The notes: generated from the sequence alone by a model not told the origin. 64,000 bases of DNA from Streptomyces sp. MA5143a (GCF_900290235.1 NZ_OLMK01000100.1:60415-124414); one strand, 5' to 3'. Positions 33,727 to 43,820 are shown, counted from the first letter of the stretch. A program made the numbers and translations.

Positions 33727-34569
33727 ATGCCCGAACGCACGCAGACCGCACGGGCTCTGCGCCGACGCGCCCCCGGACTCATCCTCATCACGGCCGCCGC
33801 GCTCTACTCGGTCGTCCCCCTGCTGAGCATGGTCAGTGCGGCCCTCGCACCCCAGGGAACCTTCCCCTCGGGCCTGAGCTGGCCCTCCGATCCGCACTGG
33901 CACAACTTCGTCGACGCCTGGAACGTCGCCAACATCACGACCCTGCTGAGGTCCAGCACCCTCATCGTGCTCGGCGTCGTACCCGTGGCGGTCCTGATCT
34001 CCACGATGGCCGCGTACGCGATCGCGGTCCTGGAGATTCCCCTCGGCCGCGTCTTCTACATCATCCTGGTGATGACGCTGACGCTGCCGTACGAGATCGT
34101 CATCGTCCCGCTCTACGAACAGACCAGGGCCATGGGCCTGTTGGGCACCCAGTGGGCACTGATCCTTCCGCTCATCGGGATGAACATGCCGTTCGCGGTG
34201 TTCTGGATGCGGGCGCACTTCGCCGGCGTGCCGAAGGAGCTGTCCGAGGCGGCGAGTATGGACGGCGCCGGACCCTGTCGAGCCCTGCTCCACATCCACC
34301 TCCCCCTCGCCCGCCCCGCGATCGCCTCCCTCTCGCTGCTGATGTTCCTCTCCACCTGGAACCAGTTCCTGCTGGCCCTGGTACTGATCGACGACCCCGA
34401 CAAGCGGACGATGGCCGGCGCGCTACAGGCGTTCACCACCAAGTACGCCACCGACCAGGTGCTGCTGAACGCCGGCGCCCTGCTGATCATGGCCCCCACG
34501 ATCCTCGTGTTCCTGTTCCTGCAACGCCACTTCGTCAAGGCGCTGCTCCAGGGCTCGGTCAAGGGCTGA
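33727..34569 (+). CDS. sugar ABC transporter permease, MalG-type
   Basis: 280 residues, about six membrane helices (LILITAAALYSVVPLLSMVS first) and the EAA loop EAASMDGAGPCRALLHIHLP. Forms the channel with the preceding permease. The gene for the intracellular glucosidase follows 43 bases downstream, so uptake and hydrolysis are co-expressed. Confidence 0.93.
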   Translation: MPERTQTARALRRRAPGLILITAAALYSVVPLLSMVSAALAPQGTFPSGLSWPSDPHWHNFVDAWNVANITTLLRSSTLIVLGVVPVAVLISTMAAYAIAVLEIPLGRVFYIILVMTLTLPYEIVIVPLYEQTRAMGLLGTQWALILPLIGMNMPFAVFWMRAHFAGVPKELSEAASMDGAGPCRALLHIHLPLARPAIASLSLLMFLSTWNQFLLALVLIDDPDKRTMAGALQAFTTKYATDQVLLNAGALLIMAPTILVFLFLQRHFVKALLQGSVKG

Positions 34570-34612
34570 CCTCACCCCCACCTCTCTTCTTCACACAGTC
34601 AGGACCGGCACC

Positions 34613-36265
34613 ATGATCAACTCTGCCCCCACCTCGCCGCGCCCCGACGCCGACTGGTGGCGTACGGCCGCGATCTACCAGGTCTACATACGCAGCTTCG
34701 CCGACGGCGACGGCGACGGAACCGGCGACATCGCCGGCCTCCGCTCGCGCCTCCAGTACCTGGCCTACCTCGGCGTCGACGCGATCTGGATCAACCCCTG
34801 GTACCCGTCGCCGCTGGCCGACGGCGGCTACGACGTCTCCGACTACCGGGACATCCACCCCGCCTACGGCACCCTCGACGAGGCGAAGCAGCTGATCTCC
34901 GAGGCGCACGAGCTGGGCCTGCGGGTCATCCTGGACATCGTCCCCAACCACACCTCCGACCAGCACGCCTGGTTCCAGAAGGCGCTCGCCGCAGGCCCCG
35001 GCTCACCGGAACGCGACCGGTTCGTCTTCCGCGACGGCAAGGGCGAGGACGGCTCCCAGCCCCCCAACGACTGGCACGCCGCCTTCGGCGGCCCCACCTG
35101 GACCCGCACCCCCGACGGCCAGTGGTACCTCCACCTCTTCGCCCCCGAACAGCCCGACCTCAACTGGGACAACCCGGAGGTCCGCGCCGAGTTCGAGTCG
35201 ATCCTGCGGTTCTGGTTCGACCTCGGCGTCGACGGCTTCCGCATCGACGTCGCCCACGGCATGGTCAAGGACCCCGCCCTCCCCGACCTCGGCCTGACCG
35301 AGTTCTCCGTCCTGACCGGGGAGGACCAGCAGGACCACCCGCACTGGGACCGCGAAGGCCTCCACGACATCTTCCGCAGCTGGCGCGCCATCGCCGACAG
35401 CTACCCCGACCCCCGCGTCTTCGTCGCCGAGGCCCACGTCCGCCCCAGCCGCATGCCGGAGTACCTCCGCCCGGACCAACTCCACACGGCCTTCAACTTC
35501 GACTTCCTCAAGTGCCCCCTGGACGCCGGCAAGCTGCGCGAGGTCATCGACCGCAGCATCACCGGCCTCGCCGCCGTCGGCGCCCCCGCCACCTGGGTGC
35601 TGTCCAACCACGACGAGACCCGCCACGTCACCCGCTACGGCCGCGCCGACACCGGCGTCCAGGCCCTGTTCCGCGACAGAACCATCCCCACCGACCGCGC
35701 CCTCGGCACCCGCCGCGCCCGCGCCGCCGCCCTCCTGATGTTCGCCCTGCCCGGCAGCGCGTACGTCTACCAGGGCGAGGAACTCGGCCTCTACGAGGTC
35801 GAGGATATCCCGGAGGAGCTCCTCCAGGACCCCATCTGGGAACGCACCGGCCACACCGTGCGAGGCCGCGACGGCTGCCGCGTCCCCCTCCCCTGGACCG
35901 GCGACACCCCACCCTTCGGCTTCAGCACCTCCGGAGCACCCCCGTGGCTCCCCCAGCCCGAGGACTGGAAGGAGTACACCGCCGAAGCCAACCAGGCCGA
36001 CCCCACCTCCATGCTCCAGCTCTACCGCACCGCCCTACGCCTGCGCCGTACCCACCCCGGTCTGACCGGCGAGGTGTTCCGCTGGCTCGACAGCCCGGAG
36101 GGCACACTGCTCTTCGAACGGGGCGAGGGCCTGCTGTGCGCGGTCAACCTCTCCGCCCGACCTGTCCCCCTCCCGGCCGGCCACAGCCCCCTCCTCGTCT
36201 CAGGCCCCCTGGACAAGGACGGACTACTGCCCCCCGACACCGCCGCCCTGCTCTACCGCGACTGA
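34613..36265 (+). CDS. GH13 alpha-glucosidase (oligo-glucosidase type)
   Basis: 550 residues, no signal peptide, so intracellular. GH13 motifs: DIVPNHTSDQHAWF, GFRIDVAHGM with nucleophile D212, FVAEAHV with acid/base E273 and LSNHDETRHVTRYG with D334; a C-terminal beta domain follows. The N-terminal WWRTAAIYQVYIRSFADGDG is typical of the alpha-glucosidase/oligo-1,6-glucosidase/sucrose-isomerase branch. Last gene of the LacI-controlled uptake operon; it would convert the imported oligosaccharide to glucose. Linkage preference not determinable. Confidence 0.93.
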   Translation: MINSAPTSPRPDADWWRTAAIYQVYIRSFADGDGDGTGDIAGLRSRLQYLAYLGVDAIWINPWYPSPLADGGYDVSDYRDIHPAYGTLDEAKQLISEAHELGLRVILDIVPNHTSDQHAWFQKALAAGPGSPERDRFVFRDGKGEDGSQPPNDWHAAFGGPTWTRTPDGQWYLHLFAPEQPDLNWDNPEVRAEFESILRFWFDLGVDGFRIDVAHGMVKDPALPDLGLTEFSVLTGEDQQDHPHWDREGLHDIFRSWRAIADSYPDPRVFVAEAHVRPSRMPEYLRPDQLHTAFNFDFLKCPLDAGKLREVIDRSITGLAAVGAPATWVLSNHDETRHVTRYGRADTGVQALFRDRTIPTDRALGTRRARAAALLMFALPGSAYVYQGEELGLYEVEDIPEELLQDPIWERTGHTVRGRDGCRVPLPWTGDTPPFGFSTSGAPPWLPQPEDWKEYTAEANQADPTSMLQLYRTALRLRRTHPGLTGEVFRWLDSPEGTLLFERGEGLLCAVNLSARPVPLPAGHSPLLVSGPLDKDGLLPPDTAALLYRD

Positions 36266-36324
36266 CGGACCGCGACCAGGTCACCCCGGCGACACCAGCC
36301 CACAACCCTCCCGCCCCTGATCCA

Positions 36325-36370
36325 CCAGGCCCTGTCCGGTGTTCCTCCCCGCCGACCGGACAGGCCCTGG
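36325..36370 (+). terminator. hairpin terminator after sugar operon
   Basis: CCAGGCCCTGTCCGGT and ACCGGACAGGCCCTGG pair over 16 positions with one mismatch and a 14-base loop, 59 bases after the stop codon. Confidence 0.7.
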
Positions 36371-36449
36371 TCCGTCTGTGGGAGCCGGATGGCCGGCTAC
36401 GGGCCCGAGCCTCCATCAGACCCGGAGCGGTCAGCGCCCCAGCGGCGTC

Positions 36450-36690
36450 TCAGCCGACGGCGGCGTAGACCTTTCGCAGGGCGAGCGGACCTCCCACTCG
36501 GTCCGCTCCCCCGCCTGCAGGCGTACCACGACGCCGGGGGTCAGCTCGATGCTGTCCCCGGTTTCGAATCGCACGGTCGCGTCGCCGGCGAGTACGACGA
36601 AGACCTCGTCGGCCTCGACATCGCGCACCGCATCGGTCGTCAGTGTCCGGCTCGCGACCTCCTCGATCAGCAACAAGCCGACCGCTGCCT
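36450..36690 (-). pseudogene. truncated, frameshifted cupin protein
   Basis: One frame reads GLLLIEEVASRTLTTDAVRD, DEVFVVLAGDATVRFETGDS and TPGVVVRLQAGERTEWEV, a single cupin barrel. The expected ending LRKVYAAVG and stop appear only in the neighbouring frame, so there is a one-base indel near 36490. Upstream an in-frame TAG cuts off the N-terminal part. Probably dead. Confidence 0.6.
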
Positions 36691-36792
36691 GCCCCTACCC
36701 CGTCGCGATCACGCCACCGCACACGAAGAAGCCCTTGCTCATCGAACAGAGACTCCCGTTCAGCGAACCGGTCGGTGATCCACCGGATCAGG

Positions 36793-39700
36793 TCACTTCC
36801 CGTAGTACGCGTTGTAGATCGAGATCGTCGACTTGTTGCCCTTCTTGTCGGCGATCTTGGCGTGGAACGAGATCCCCTTGTCCTTGGCCGGGTTCGTGAC
36901 CGCGATCCTGCCGTTCTTGACGGTGACCTTCTTCCAGGTCCGGCCGTAGTCGTACGACACGTACACCGACAGGGACTTCAGGTTCGAGCCCGCTGCCGAG
37001 CCCTGGACGATCACCGGGACGGAGACCTTCTTGTCGGCCGGGGCCCTGCTGTCCAGGCCGACGGCCGCGTCGAAGCGGATCGAGGACGCGGGCAGCTTGG
37101 CCAGGTCGGCCTTCTTGGAGCGGAAGGTCCAGCTGGCGTCGACGCGAGTGGAGGCCGCGGCGACCTTGACGCTGCGCTCGACGGAGGTGGTCAGCTTGTA
37201 CGCGGCGTCGCCGGCCGGGACCTTGAAGACGCCCGCCCCTTCCAGTGGGTCGCTGTTCGAGCCGACCTTGGTGCCGTTGCGGTAGAGGGTCGTGGTGGCC
37301 GACGAGTAGAGCGAGGAGCCGGAGTGGGTCTTGCCGTCGGTGAACAGCGGCAGGGAGCCGTAGATGTCGTTGCCCTCGCGGTAGATACCGAGGCTTGAGC
37401 CGACGCGCGGGCCGAAGACCGCCGTGTTGAAGGTCCTCTCGTAGCTCTTTCCGGCCTTGAGGGTCACCGGGGTGCCGAGCGTGTAGAAGGCCTCGACGAT
37501 CGGGGAGCCGGACTCGTCGACCCCGCCGTGCTGCTCGAAGTCGAGTTTCCACTTCGCCCCGCCCGCGGTGGACAGGCGCAGCGTGCGCGTGCCGGGCAGC
37601 GTCTGCTGGACCCCGGGCGCAAAGGTGCTCGTACTGCCGGGCAGCCCGCCCCAGGCGTGGATCGCGCCCTTCTTGCCGCTCGACGAGGCGCCCAGACCGG
37701 TCTTCACCGTGGCCAGTTCACTCGCCTTGTAGTGCTTGGTGTACCCGGTGGCGAGCTGCTTGACCTTGCCGCCGGCGAGGGTGTCGTACTCCTCGGCGGT
37801 TTTGGTCCAGTGACCGCCCCACTGCTGGTACAGGGTGCCGTCGGTGACCGGCGGGCCGGCGTGCGCGGTACGGAAGTTGGCATACGAGTCCAGCCACCAG
37901 CCGAACGAGCGGCTGCCGTCCGGCACGCCGACGGTGTACAACGGCATGGCGGCCTCTGGCTTCGCCGCCGCGTCGGGCACGGTGATGTCCACCGGCTCGG
38001 CGGTCCGCGCGTCCACCGTGATCGTGGCCTTCTCGGTGATGCTCAGCTTCGGCTGCGTCACCCAGTCGAAGCCCTTGGCGGAGTCGTCCGGGTCGACGGA
38101 GACGGACGAGTTGAAGATGTAACCGCCCTTGGGAACACGGACCTTGACGGTGCCGGACTCGTCGTAGGGCGCGTACCACTTGTCCTGTGCCAGTCCGGAG
38201 ACACCGTCCAGACTGGTGCCGTAGTACTTCGCCGGATTGCCGTCACGGCCGAGGAACTTCAGCGTGACGTCGTACGACTCCACCTCGCGCTGCACCACCG
38301 CCGCCGTGCGTACGCTCTGTCCGCCACCGGTCGCGGTGACGTACGCGGAGTAGGCGCCGTCGACCGTGCCGCCCAGCTTGGTGTCGACCGTGAGGTCCGC
38401 GGAGGCCGAGCCGCCCGCCGGGACGGTCAGCGTCTTCGCGCCGAGCGTGAAGAAGCCGGCCGGTGCGGCCTGCCCCTTCGGATCGGTGCCCGCCACCGCG
38501 AGGGTCAGCGTGACGTCGGTCGTCCCGAGGTTCTTGTACGTGATCTTCTCGGTGACCGGCGTGTCGTCGGTGTGCGGCCACTGCTGGAGGCCGAAGCTCA
38601 CCGACGGCGGGTCGGCGACCACGGTCTGCTTGATGGCCTTGTCGATCTGGATCCGGCCCGAACCCTGCTGGAACGGGGTGTAGGCGCCGCCCTTGGCGGA
38701 GCCGGTCAGCGCGCCCTTGAGCTGGGTGTACGTCCAGTCGGGGTGCTGCTGCTTCAGGATCGCCGCGGCACCCGCGACATGCGGGGTCGCCATCGACGTA
38801 CCCGAGATGCTCACATAGCCGGCCGGCTTCTCGCCGACCTCCTTGGCTATGACGCTGCCCGGGGCCGAGGCCGCCGTGATGTCCACGCCGGGGGCGGTCA
38901 CGTCCGGCTTGATCTGTCCGTCGAGGCCGGGGCCCATGCTGGAGAGCCCGGCCAGCTTGTCCTCGTCGTCGACTGCGCCCACGGTGAGCGCGGCTTCCGC
39001 GCTGCCCGGGGAGCCGATCGTCTGCTCGGCCCCGTCGTTGCCCGCGGCGATGGTGAAGAGGGTGCCCGTCTCCTTGGACAACTTGTTGACCTGGGCCTCG
39101 AGCGGATCGATGTCGGGAGTGTCCACGTCGCCCAGGCTGAGGTTCACGATGTCGGCGCCCTGCTCGACCGCCCAGTCCATACCGGCGATGATGCCGGAGT
39201 CGTCGCCGTAGCCGTCGTCGCCGAGCACCTTGCCGCTGAGCAGCTTGGCTCCGGGCGCGACGCCCTTGTACTTGCCCGCGGACCCCGCGGGAGACGCAGC
39301 GCCCGTACCGGCCGCGATGGACGCCACGTGCGTGCCGTGGCCGTGCCTGTCGATCGCGTCGGCGGCGGTGGAGAAGTTCTTCTCGGCGACGACCTGACCC
39401 TTGAGATCGGCGTGGGTCCCGTCGACACCGGTGTCGAGGACGGCGATCTTGACGCCCTTGCCGTCGTACCCGGCGGCCCACGCCTCGCCGGCCCCGACCT
39501 GCGGGACGGACTTGTCGAGGCTGGCCTTTCGGACCCCGTCGTGCCACACGTGGGCGACACCGGAGGCGGTCCTCGCGCCGTCGAGCCCCGCGTCGGTGAC
39601 CGCGGCCCACAGGTCGGGTGCGTCGCCCTTGGGCGTCAGCACCGCGTCCGCGTTGAGCGACTTGAGGGTCCTGCGGACCTCGGTTTCACCTGCGTCACGG

Positions 39701-40146
39701 ACGTCCGCCTTCGCCGCAGCGGCCGCGCCGCGGTAGCCGACGATCAGCTTGAGTCCCTGCTTCTGTGCCTTGCGGTTGGCCGACTTGTTGAGCTCGGTGA
39801 CGTCGAAGAGCCGTTGGTCGAGCTTGCCGGTGGCGATCAGCCGCGCGGCGTCGGCCGGCACGACGAGGGTGTGTCCTTCGGCCTTGCGGATCTGGACGGG
39901 TATCCCCTCACGGCCCTCGGCCCGCTCCAGGCCGATGACACGGCCCTCGGCGTCGACGACGACACGGTCGCCGGTGATCAGGGTGATGCGGTGCTTGGGC
40001 GCGGTCTGCACGGCCGAGGCGCCGGCCGGGTCATTGGCTGCACGCTCGGCCTCCGCCGACGCCGGGCCGGTCATGCCCGCCGCCAGGGCCACGGCTGCCG
40101 CCGTGGCGATCGTGGCCGTGCACGCGCTTTTCACTTGTCTGCGCAA
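36793..40146 (-). CDS. large secreted subtilisin-like (S8) protease
   Basis: About 1,117 residues from TTG 40146 (AGGGGG just before it); GTG 40134 and ATG 40197 are alternatives. A signal peptide (ending GPASA) is followed by a propeptide (about 50-225), then the S8 domain with D238 (AVLDTGVDG), H270 (RHGHGTHVAS), the oxyanion Asn in FTIAAGNDG and S451 in SGTSMATPHVAG. The long C-terminal part has beta-sandwich repeats and ends in a region reading DYGRTWKKVTVKNGR. It is an extracellular protease. Convergent with the sugar operon; divergent from the two-component genes, which might regulate it. Confidence 0.95.
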   Translation of the reverse strand: MRRQVKSACTATIATAAAVALAAGMTGPASAEAERAANDPAGASAVQTAPKHRITLITGDRVVVDAEGRVIGLERAEGREGIPVQIRKAEGHTLVVPADAARLIATGKLDQRLFDVTELNKSANRKAQKQGLKLIVGYRGAAAAAKADVRDAGETEVRRTLKSLNADAVLTPKGDAPDLWAAVTDAGLDGARTASGVAHVWHDGVRKASLDKSVPQVGAGEAWAAGYDGKGVKIAVLDTGVDGTHADLKGQVVAEKNFSTAADAIDRHGHGTHVASIAAGTGAASPAGSAGKYKGVAPGAKLLSGKVLGDDGYGDDSGIIAGMDWAVEQGADIVNLSLGDVDTPDIDPLEAQVNKLSKETGTLFTIAAGNDGAEQTIGSPGSAEAALTVGAVDDEDKLAGLSSMGPGLDGQIKPDVTAPGVDITAASAPGSVIAKEVGEKPAGYVSISGTSMATPHVAGAAAILKQQHPDWTYTQLKGALTGSAKGGAYTPFQQGSGRIQIDKAIKQTVVADPPSVSFGLQQWPHTDDTPVTEKITYKNLGTTDVTLTLAVAGTDPKGQAAPAGFFTLGAKTLTVPAGGSASADLTVDTKLGGTVDGAYSAYVTATGGGQSVRTAAVVQREVESYDVTLKFLGRDGNPAKYYGTSLDGVSGLAQDKWYAPYDESGTVKVRVPKGGYIFNSSVSVDPDDSAKGFDWVTQPKLSITEKATITVDARTAEPVDITVPDAAAKPEAAMPLYTVGVPDGSRSFGWWLDSYANFRTAHAGPPVTDGTLYQQWGGHWTKTAEEYDTLAGGKVKQLATGYTKHYKASELATVKTGLGASSSGKKGAIHAWGGLPGSTSTFAPGVQQTLPGTRTLRLSTAGGAKWKLDFEQHGGVDESGSPIVEAFYTLGTPVTLKAGKSYERTFNTAVFGPRVGSSLGIYREGNDIYGSLPLFTDGKTHSGSSLYSSATTTLYRNGTKVGSNSDPLEGAGVFKVPAGDAAYKLTTSVERSVKVAAASTRVDASWTFRSKKADLAKLPASSIRFDAAVGLDSRAPADKKVSVPVIVQGSAAGSNLKSLSVYVSYDYGRTWKKVTVKNGRIAVTNPAKDKGISFHAKIADKKGNKSTISIYNAYYGK

Positions 40147-40561
40147 GTCTCCCCCTGGAGGCTGTCTGCGAACTTGTCGTCTTCCGGGTGTAATCACTGG
40201 TTTCTGCTGGTCAGGCGTAAATGTGCCGCCGCCCGCTGCGCCATTGACGCGGTGTTCCTCATGTCGGCTCGTAAGGGACAGGGGTTCGCTTTCGCTCGCC
40301 CGCTCGGACTTCCCCTTCGCTTGTGGCGTGATGACGGCCCGTCGTGCCCTTGAGCTTGACCACCTCGGCTCAGCACCCCCGCGTCACCGGTGTCGCACCC
40401 GAGGTGCAGGGAGGCATGTTCAGCAACGGACACGTGCGGCAGAGCCTTTCAGCAGTGGCGAAGACACTCCGTCAGCGTGCCGGGACCTCGTTGACCGGAT
40501 GCTGATCCAACCTGACCGGCCGATCAGGAAGGCGGCCCGACGCTGTGCAAGGCTGCACCGC
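40147..40561. other. divergent intergenic region, protease and two-component system
   Basis: 415 bases without a gene of coding character. Promoters of both units must lie here but no box or palindrome stands out. Confidence 0.5.
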
Positions 40562-41242
40562 ATGCGCATCCTGGTGGTCGAAGACGAGGTGGACCTTGCC
40601 CACACCCTGCGCACCGGTCTGACCGCCGAGGGCTACAGCGTCGACCTCGCCCACGACGGGCGGCAGGGCCTGTGGATGGCCCGGACCGGCGAATACGCCC
40701 TGGTCGTACTGGACTTGATGCTGCCCGGACTCAACGGCTACAAGGTCTGCGCCCAACTGCGCCGAGAGGGCAACGCGACCCCCATCCTGGTCCTCACCGC
40801 CAAGGACGGGGACTGGGATCAGGCAGAGGCCCTGGACACAGGAGCCGACGACTACCTGGCCAAGCCCTTCTCCTACATGGTGCTCGTCGCACGGCTGCGG
40901 GCCCTGGTCAGACGAGCCGCCGCGGTCGCACCACCCGTCCTCGCCGTGGGCGACCTCTCGCTGGACGTCGCGGGCCGGATCTGCCGCCGGGCCGGGACAC
41001 GGGTGGAACTCACACCCCGGGAGTTCGCCGTGCTGGAGGTGCTGGCCCGCCGCGCGGGCCAGGCGGTCTCCAAGACGGATCTGCTGTATCACGCGTGGCC
41101 CGACGAAGCCTGGGATCCCAACCTGGTGGAGGCGCGCGTCAGCGCACTGCGCAAGAAGGTCGACGCCGCCTTCCACCGGCAGTCCCTGCAGACCGTGCGG
41201 GGTACCGGCTACCGATTGGTGGACGACCGTGAACGCGACTGA
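40562..41242 (+). CDS. OmpR/PhoB-type response regulator
   Basis: 226 residues. Receiver domain with acidic pocket VEDE (7-9), phosphorylated D51 in VVLDLMLPG and K in DDYLAKPFSYM; then a winged-helix output domain (VELTPREFAVLEVLARRAGQ; SALRKKVDA; TVRGTGYRLVDD). Overlaps the kinase gene by 14 bases. Targets unknown; the divergent protease gene is an obvious candidate. Confidence 0.94.
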   Translation: MRILVVEDEVDLAHTLRTGLTAEGYSVDLAHDGRQGLWMARTGEYALVVLDLMLPGLNGYKVCAQLRREGNATPILVLTAKDGDWDQAEALDTGADDYLAKPFSYMVLVARLRALVRRAAAVAPPVLAVGDLSLDVAGRICRRAGTRVELTPREFAVLEVLARRAGQAVSKTDLLYHAWPDEAWDPNLVEARVSALRKKVDAAFHRQSLQTVRGTGYRLVDDRERD

Positions 41243-42785
41243 GCCGCGACGCCGCTGGTGGCCAACCGTGAAAGCGACCGGGCCGCGACGCCGCTGGTGG
41301 CCGCGTTCGGTACGAGCCCGCACGGCCCTGGCCGCCGCCTCGGCCGCCGCCGTCATCCTGACCGGCATCGGCTGGTGGGTACACCACGACGTCTACCGCG
41401 AGAGCGCGGGGATCGCCCAAGGACAGACGCAGGAACAGTTCCTGGCTCTCGTCGATCAGCTGGAGAAGGGGGCGGTTCCCGCTCGCCGAAGCACCGTGCC
41501 GTACGAGATCGTCGCGACCGGCCGACGCGCCGCCGTCGCCTACGGCGGAGGCATGGAGGAGTTCGATCCCGGCACCCGCCATGTGCTGCCCGCCCCACCG
41601 AAGGCCGAGTTGCCCGCCCCACCGGACGAGGGGCCGAACTGGGGCTATACGACCCGTCCCGTGCGCCTGCCGGCGCGCCCCGCCTCCGCACCCGGGGACC
41701 GGTTCGGCAAGGACGGCGGAACCTACCAGGTCATGTACGACGATGTCAGGGCCGATGAACTGAGCGGCACCACAGTCGCCGCTCTGGGTGTCGCCGCCGA
41801 CGCCCAGCTGCGGGTCTATGTGGTGGTGCTCCCGCACGCAGCCGAGGACATCGCCGGGACCATCACCGAGGCCACTGACCGCCTGCTGCTGCGGGCCGGG
41901 CTCGTCAGCCTCGTACTGATCGCCGCCGTCGCCTACTTCGCCGTCCGCATCGCGCTGCGGCCGGTCGAAGCCATCCGCGTCCTCACCGCCTCGGTCACCG
42001 CGAACGACCCCCGCGAACGCGTCACCGTCCCTCATACGGGGGACGAGATCGCCGCCCTGGCCACCACCATCAACACCACCCTCCAACGCCTCGACGACGC
42101 CGCCGCCCAGCAGCGCCGCTTCGTCGCGGACGCCGCCCACGAACTACGCAGCCCCCTCACCACACTGCTCGCCAGCCTGGAAGTCGCGCTCGCCTACCCG
42201 GAACGGACCGACTGGCCCGCCGCGGTCACCACCGCCGCACGACAGACCCGCCGCCTCCAGGCCCTCGCCGAGGACCTGCTGCTCCTCGCCCGCCTCGACA
42301 CCCGCACCCCCGCAGCCGGCACCGAAACCGTGGACCTGACAGCCCTCGCCTCCCGGCTGACCGAGCAATACCCCCTCGCCGAACGGCCGCTGACCCTCAC
42401 CTGCGACAGCACCGCCCCCGCACACGTACACGGAAACCCCGACGAATACGAACGACTGCTGCGCAACCTCATCGACAACGCCGCCCGCCACGCCACACAC
42501 CGCATCCAGATCACCGTCCGGAACCAGGACGGCCGGGTCGAGCTCACGGTGCACGACGACGGACCGGGCGTGCCCGCCGAAGACGCCGAGCGCATCTTCG
42601 AACGCTTCGTCCGGCTCGACGACGCCCGCTCCCGCGACCACGGCGGCACCGGCCTGGGCCTCGCCATCGCCCGCGACCTGGCCCACCGCCACCAAGGCAC
42701 CCTCACCCTCACCCTCACCCCCCGAACCCTCGGAGCATGCTTCCGACTACGCCTCCCCCAAGCCCCCACCGCAGCCGAGGAATAG
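41229..42785 (+). CDS. sensor histidine kinase with duplicated N-terminal segment
   Basis: GTG 41229, 518 residues. Two membrane helices (about 31-51 and 218-238) enclose an extracytoplasmic sensor of about 165 residues. HAMP follows, then the HisKA box with H304 in DAAHELRSPLTTL, and the ATPase motifs NLIDNAARH, DDGPGVP and GGTGLGLAIA. The first 26 codons are two copies of a 13-codon unit (EPRRRWWP, then GPRRRWWP), each beginning with GTG (41229 and 41268), so the second GTG may be the original start. Signal unknown; pairs with the regulator upstream. Confidence 0.93.
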   Translation: MNATEPRRRWWPTVKATGPRRRWWPRSVRARTALAAASAAAVILTGIGWWVHHDVYRESAGIAQGQTQEQFLALVDQLEKGAVPARRSTVPYEIVATGRRAAVAYGGGMEEFDPGTRHVLPAPPKAELPAPPDEGPNWGYTTRPVRLPARPASAPGDRFGKDGGTYQVMYDDVRADELSGTTVAALGVAADAQLRVYVVVLPHAAEDIAGTITEATDRLLLRAGLVSLVLIAAVAYFAVRIALRPVEAIRVLTASVTANDPRERVTVPHTGDEIAALATTINTTLQRLDDAAAQQRRFVADAAHELRSPLTTLLASLEVALAYPERTDWPAAVTTAARQTRRLQALAEDLLLLARLDTRTPAAGTETVDLTALASRLTEQYPLAERPLTLTCDSTAPAHVHGNPDEYERLLRNLIDNAARHATHRIQITVRNQDGRVELTVHDDGPGVPAEDAERIFERFVRLDDARSRDHGGTGLGLAIARDLAHRHQGTLTLTLTPRTLGACFRLRLPQAPTAAEE

Positions 42786-42850
42786 CGCGCTCCACCCAGG
42801 CAGCACTGGCCACCCGACGGGACACCGGTGGCCGGCCAAGCACAAACGGC

Positions 42851-42906
42851 GCCGCACTCGCTTGAAGGCGGCCCTGGACGCCCACTACGCCTGGTGCCCC
42901 ATGCCA
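42851..42906 (+). pseudogene. VapC fragment
   Basis: RTRLKAALDAHYAWCPMP is almost identical, in protein and DNA, to an internal part of the VapC at 29124. Nothing else of the gene remains; it is directly followed by recombinase-tail-like sequence. Confidence 0.8.
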
Positions 42907-43066
42907 GTCAGTCCGCAGCCGCCTGGGCCGTCTCCCGACACCCAAGGTCACCGGGCAGCGCTTCCGAATCCTCGTGTCCAGCCAGCGTCCAGAATTCGAC
43001 CTCCAGACGCTCGCACAGCCCACCCACGACGCCATCCTCCAGCCGTAGGCCGATACGTCCGTCCGC

Positions 43067-43408
43067 GTCGCGGCTGTCGTCCGGCTCTACGCCCTCCCCC
43101 TGACCCGCATCGTCGAACTCACCGACGACCACATTCGCCACGACCAGCTCCAGCAAAGCCCCCGGCACAGCAACACGGCCGGGTGCAGGTACCTCCTGCC
43201 CGGTCACAGCCCTGAACGCCCGCGCAACCCCCTCGGCCTCGCCGACACCCTGAGACACCACGGTCTGCCCGCCCGCGCCGCACGGAACACCGCCATGACG
43301 GACGCCCTGGTAGACCTGCCCTCCATGGTCATCGCCGACCTACTCGGCATCACCCCAAGACAGCCAAACGCTTGGCAGTGCGACGGGCCCCGCCGCAGGG
43401 ACAGATAG
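43067..43408 (+). pseudogene. relic of a tyrosine-recombinase-like protein
   Basis: The frame ending with TAG 43406-43408 reads AAVVRLYALPLTRIVELTDD, then YLLPGHSPERPRNPLGLADT and AARNTAMTDALVDLPSMVIA, DLLGITPRQPNAW. This is the C-terminal pattern of integrase-like proteins common in streptomycete mobile elements. There is no start codon or N-terminal catalytic domain. A remnant of a mobile element. Confidence 0.55.
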
Positions 43409-43552
43409 GGAGCCCACGAGGTCATCGCCGCGGGGCGGAGCCGGTGATGCAGGACTGCGCCTGGACCCCGACCGGAAACGGCCCGGCACAGGCCGGGCGC
43501 GGTTGTTCAGCCTCCCGCATGAAGTGCGAGCTATCGACCACAACAGGAGTCT

Positions 43553-43571
43553 GAATGAGTACTACTCATTC
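43553..43571. promoter_or_regulatory. perfect 19-bp palindrome upstream of beta-helix enzyme gene
   Basis: GAATGAGTA-C-TACTCATTC, 9-bp perfect arms. It overlaps an ATG at 43555 that has AGGAG before it and would start a 33-codon ORF. Operator-like; owner unknown. Confidence 0.55.
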
Positions 43572-43745
43572 CAGGCGGCCGGTTTGGCAGGGGCGTGCAC
43601 GGGGTGGGTCGACGGGCGATGGTTCCGGCTTGATACCCCTCCACCTCGGACAATGACTTCGCCAGAGGTGGCCCGAGTGACGCCAGTCCGATTGGTCCAT
43701 GTGTCATCGGTGTTACGTCTGCAAAAAGTAGGTGCGCCTATCGTC

Positions 43746-43775
43746 TTGACCGGAAGGCCTGCTTGCACCGATAAA
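43746..43775 (+). promoter_or_regulatory. candidate promoter of the beta-helix enzyme gene
   Basis: TTGACC (43746-43751), 18 bases, GATAAA (43770-43775); leader about 40 bases containing GAGGAAGG before ATG 43821. Confidence 0.5.
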
Positions 43776-43820
43776 TACAACTCATAGGACTCAGCGGGGG
43801 TTCGAGGAAGGACACCACAG

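Noticed and set aside
37528..40353. Long forward open frame opposite the subtilase gene
   Set aside because: Antisense shadow; the reverse frame contains the full catalytic triad.
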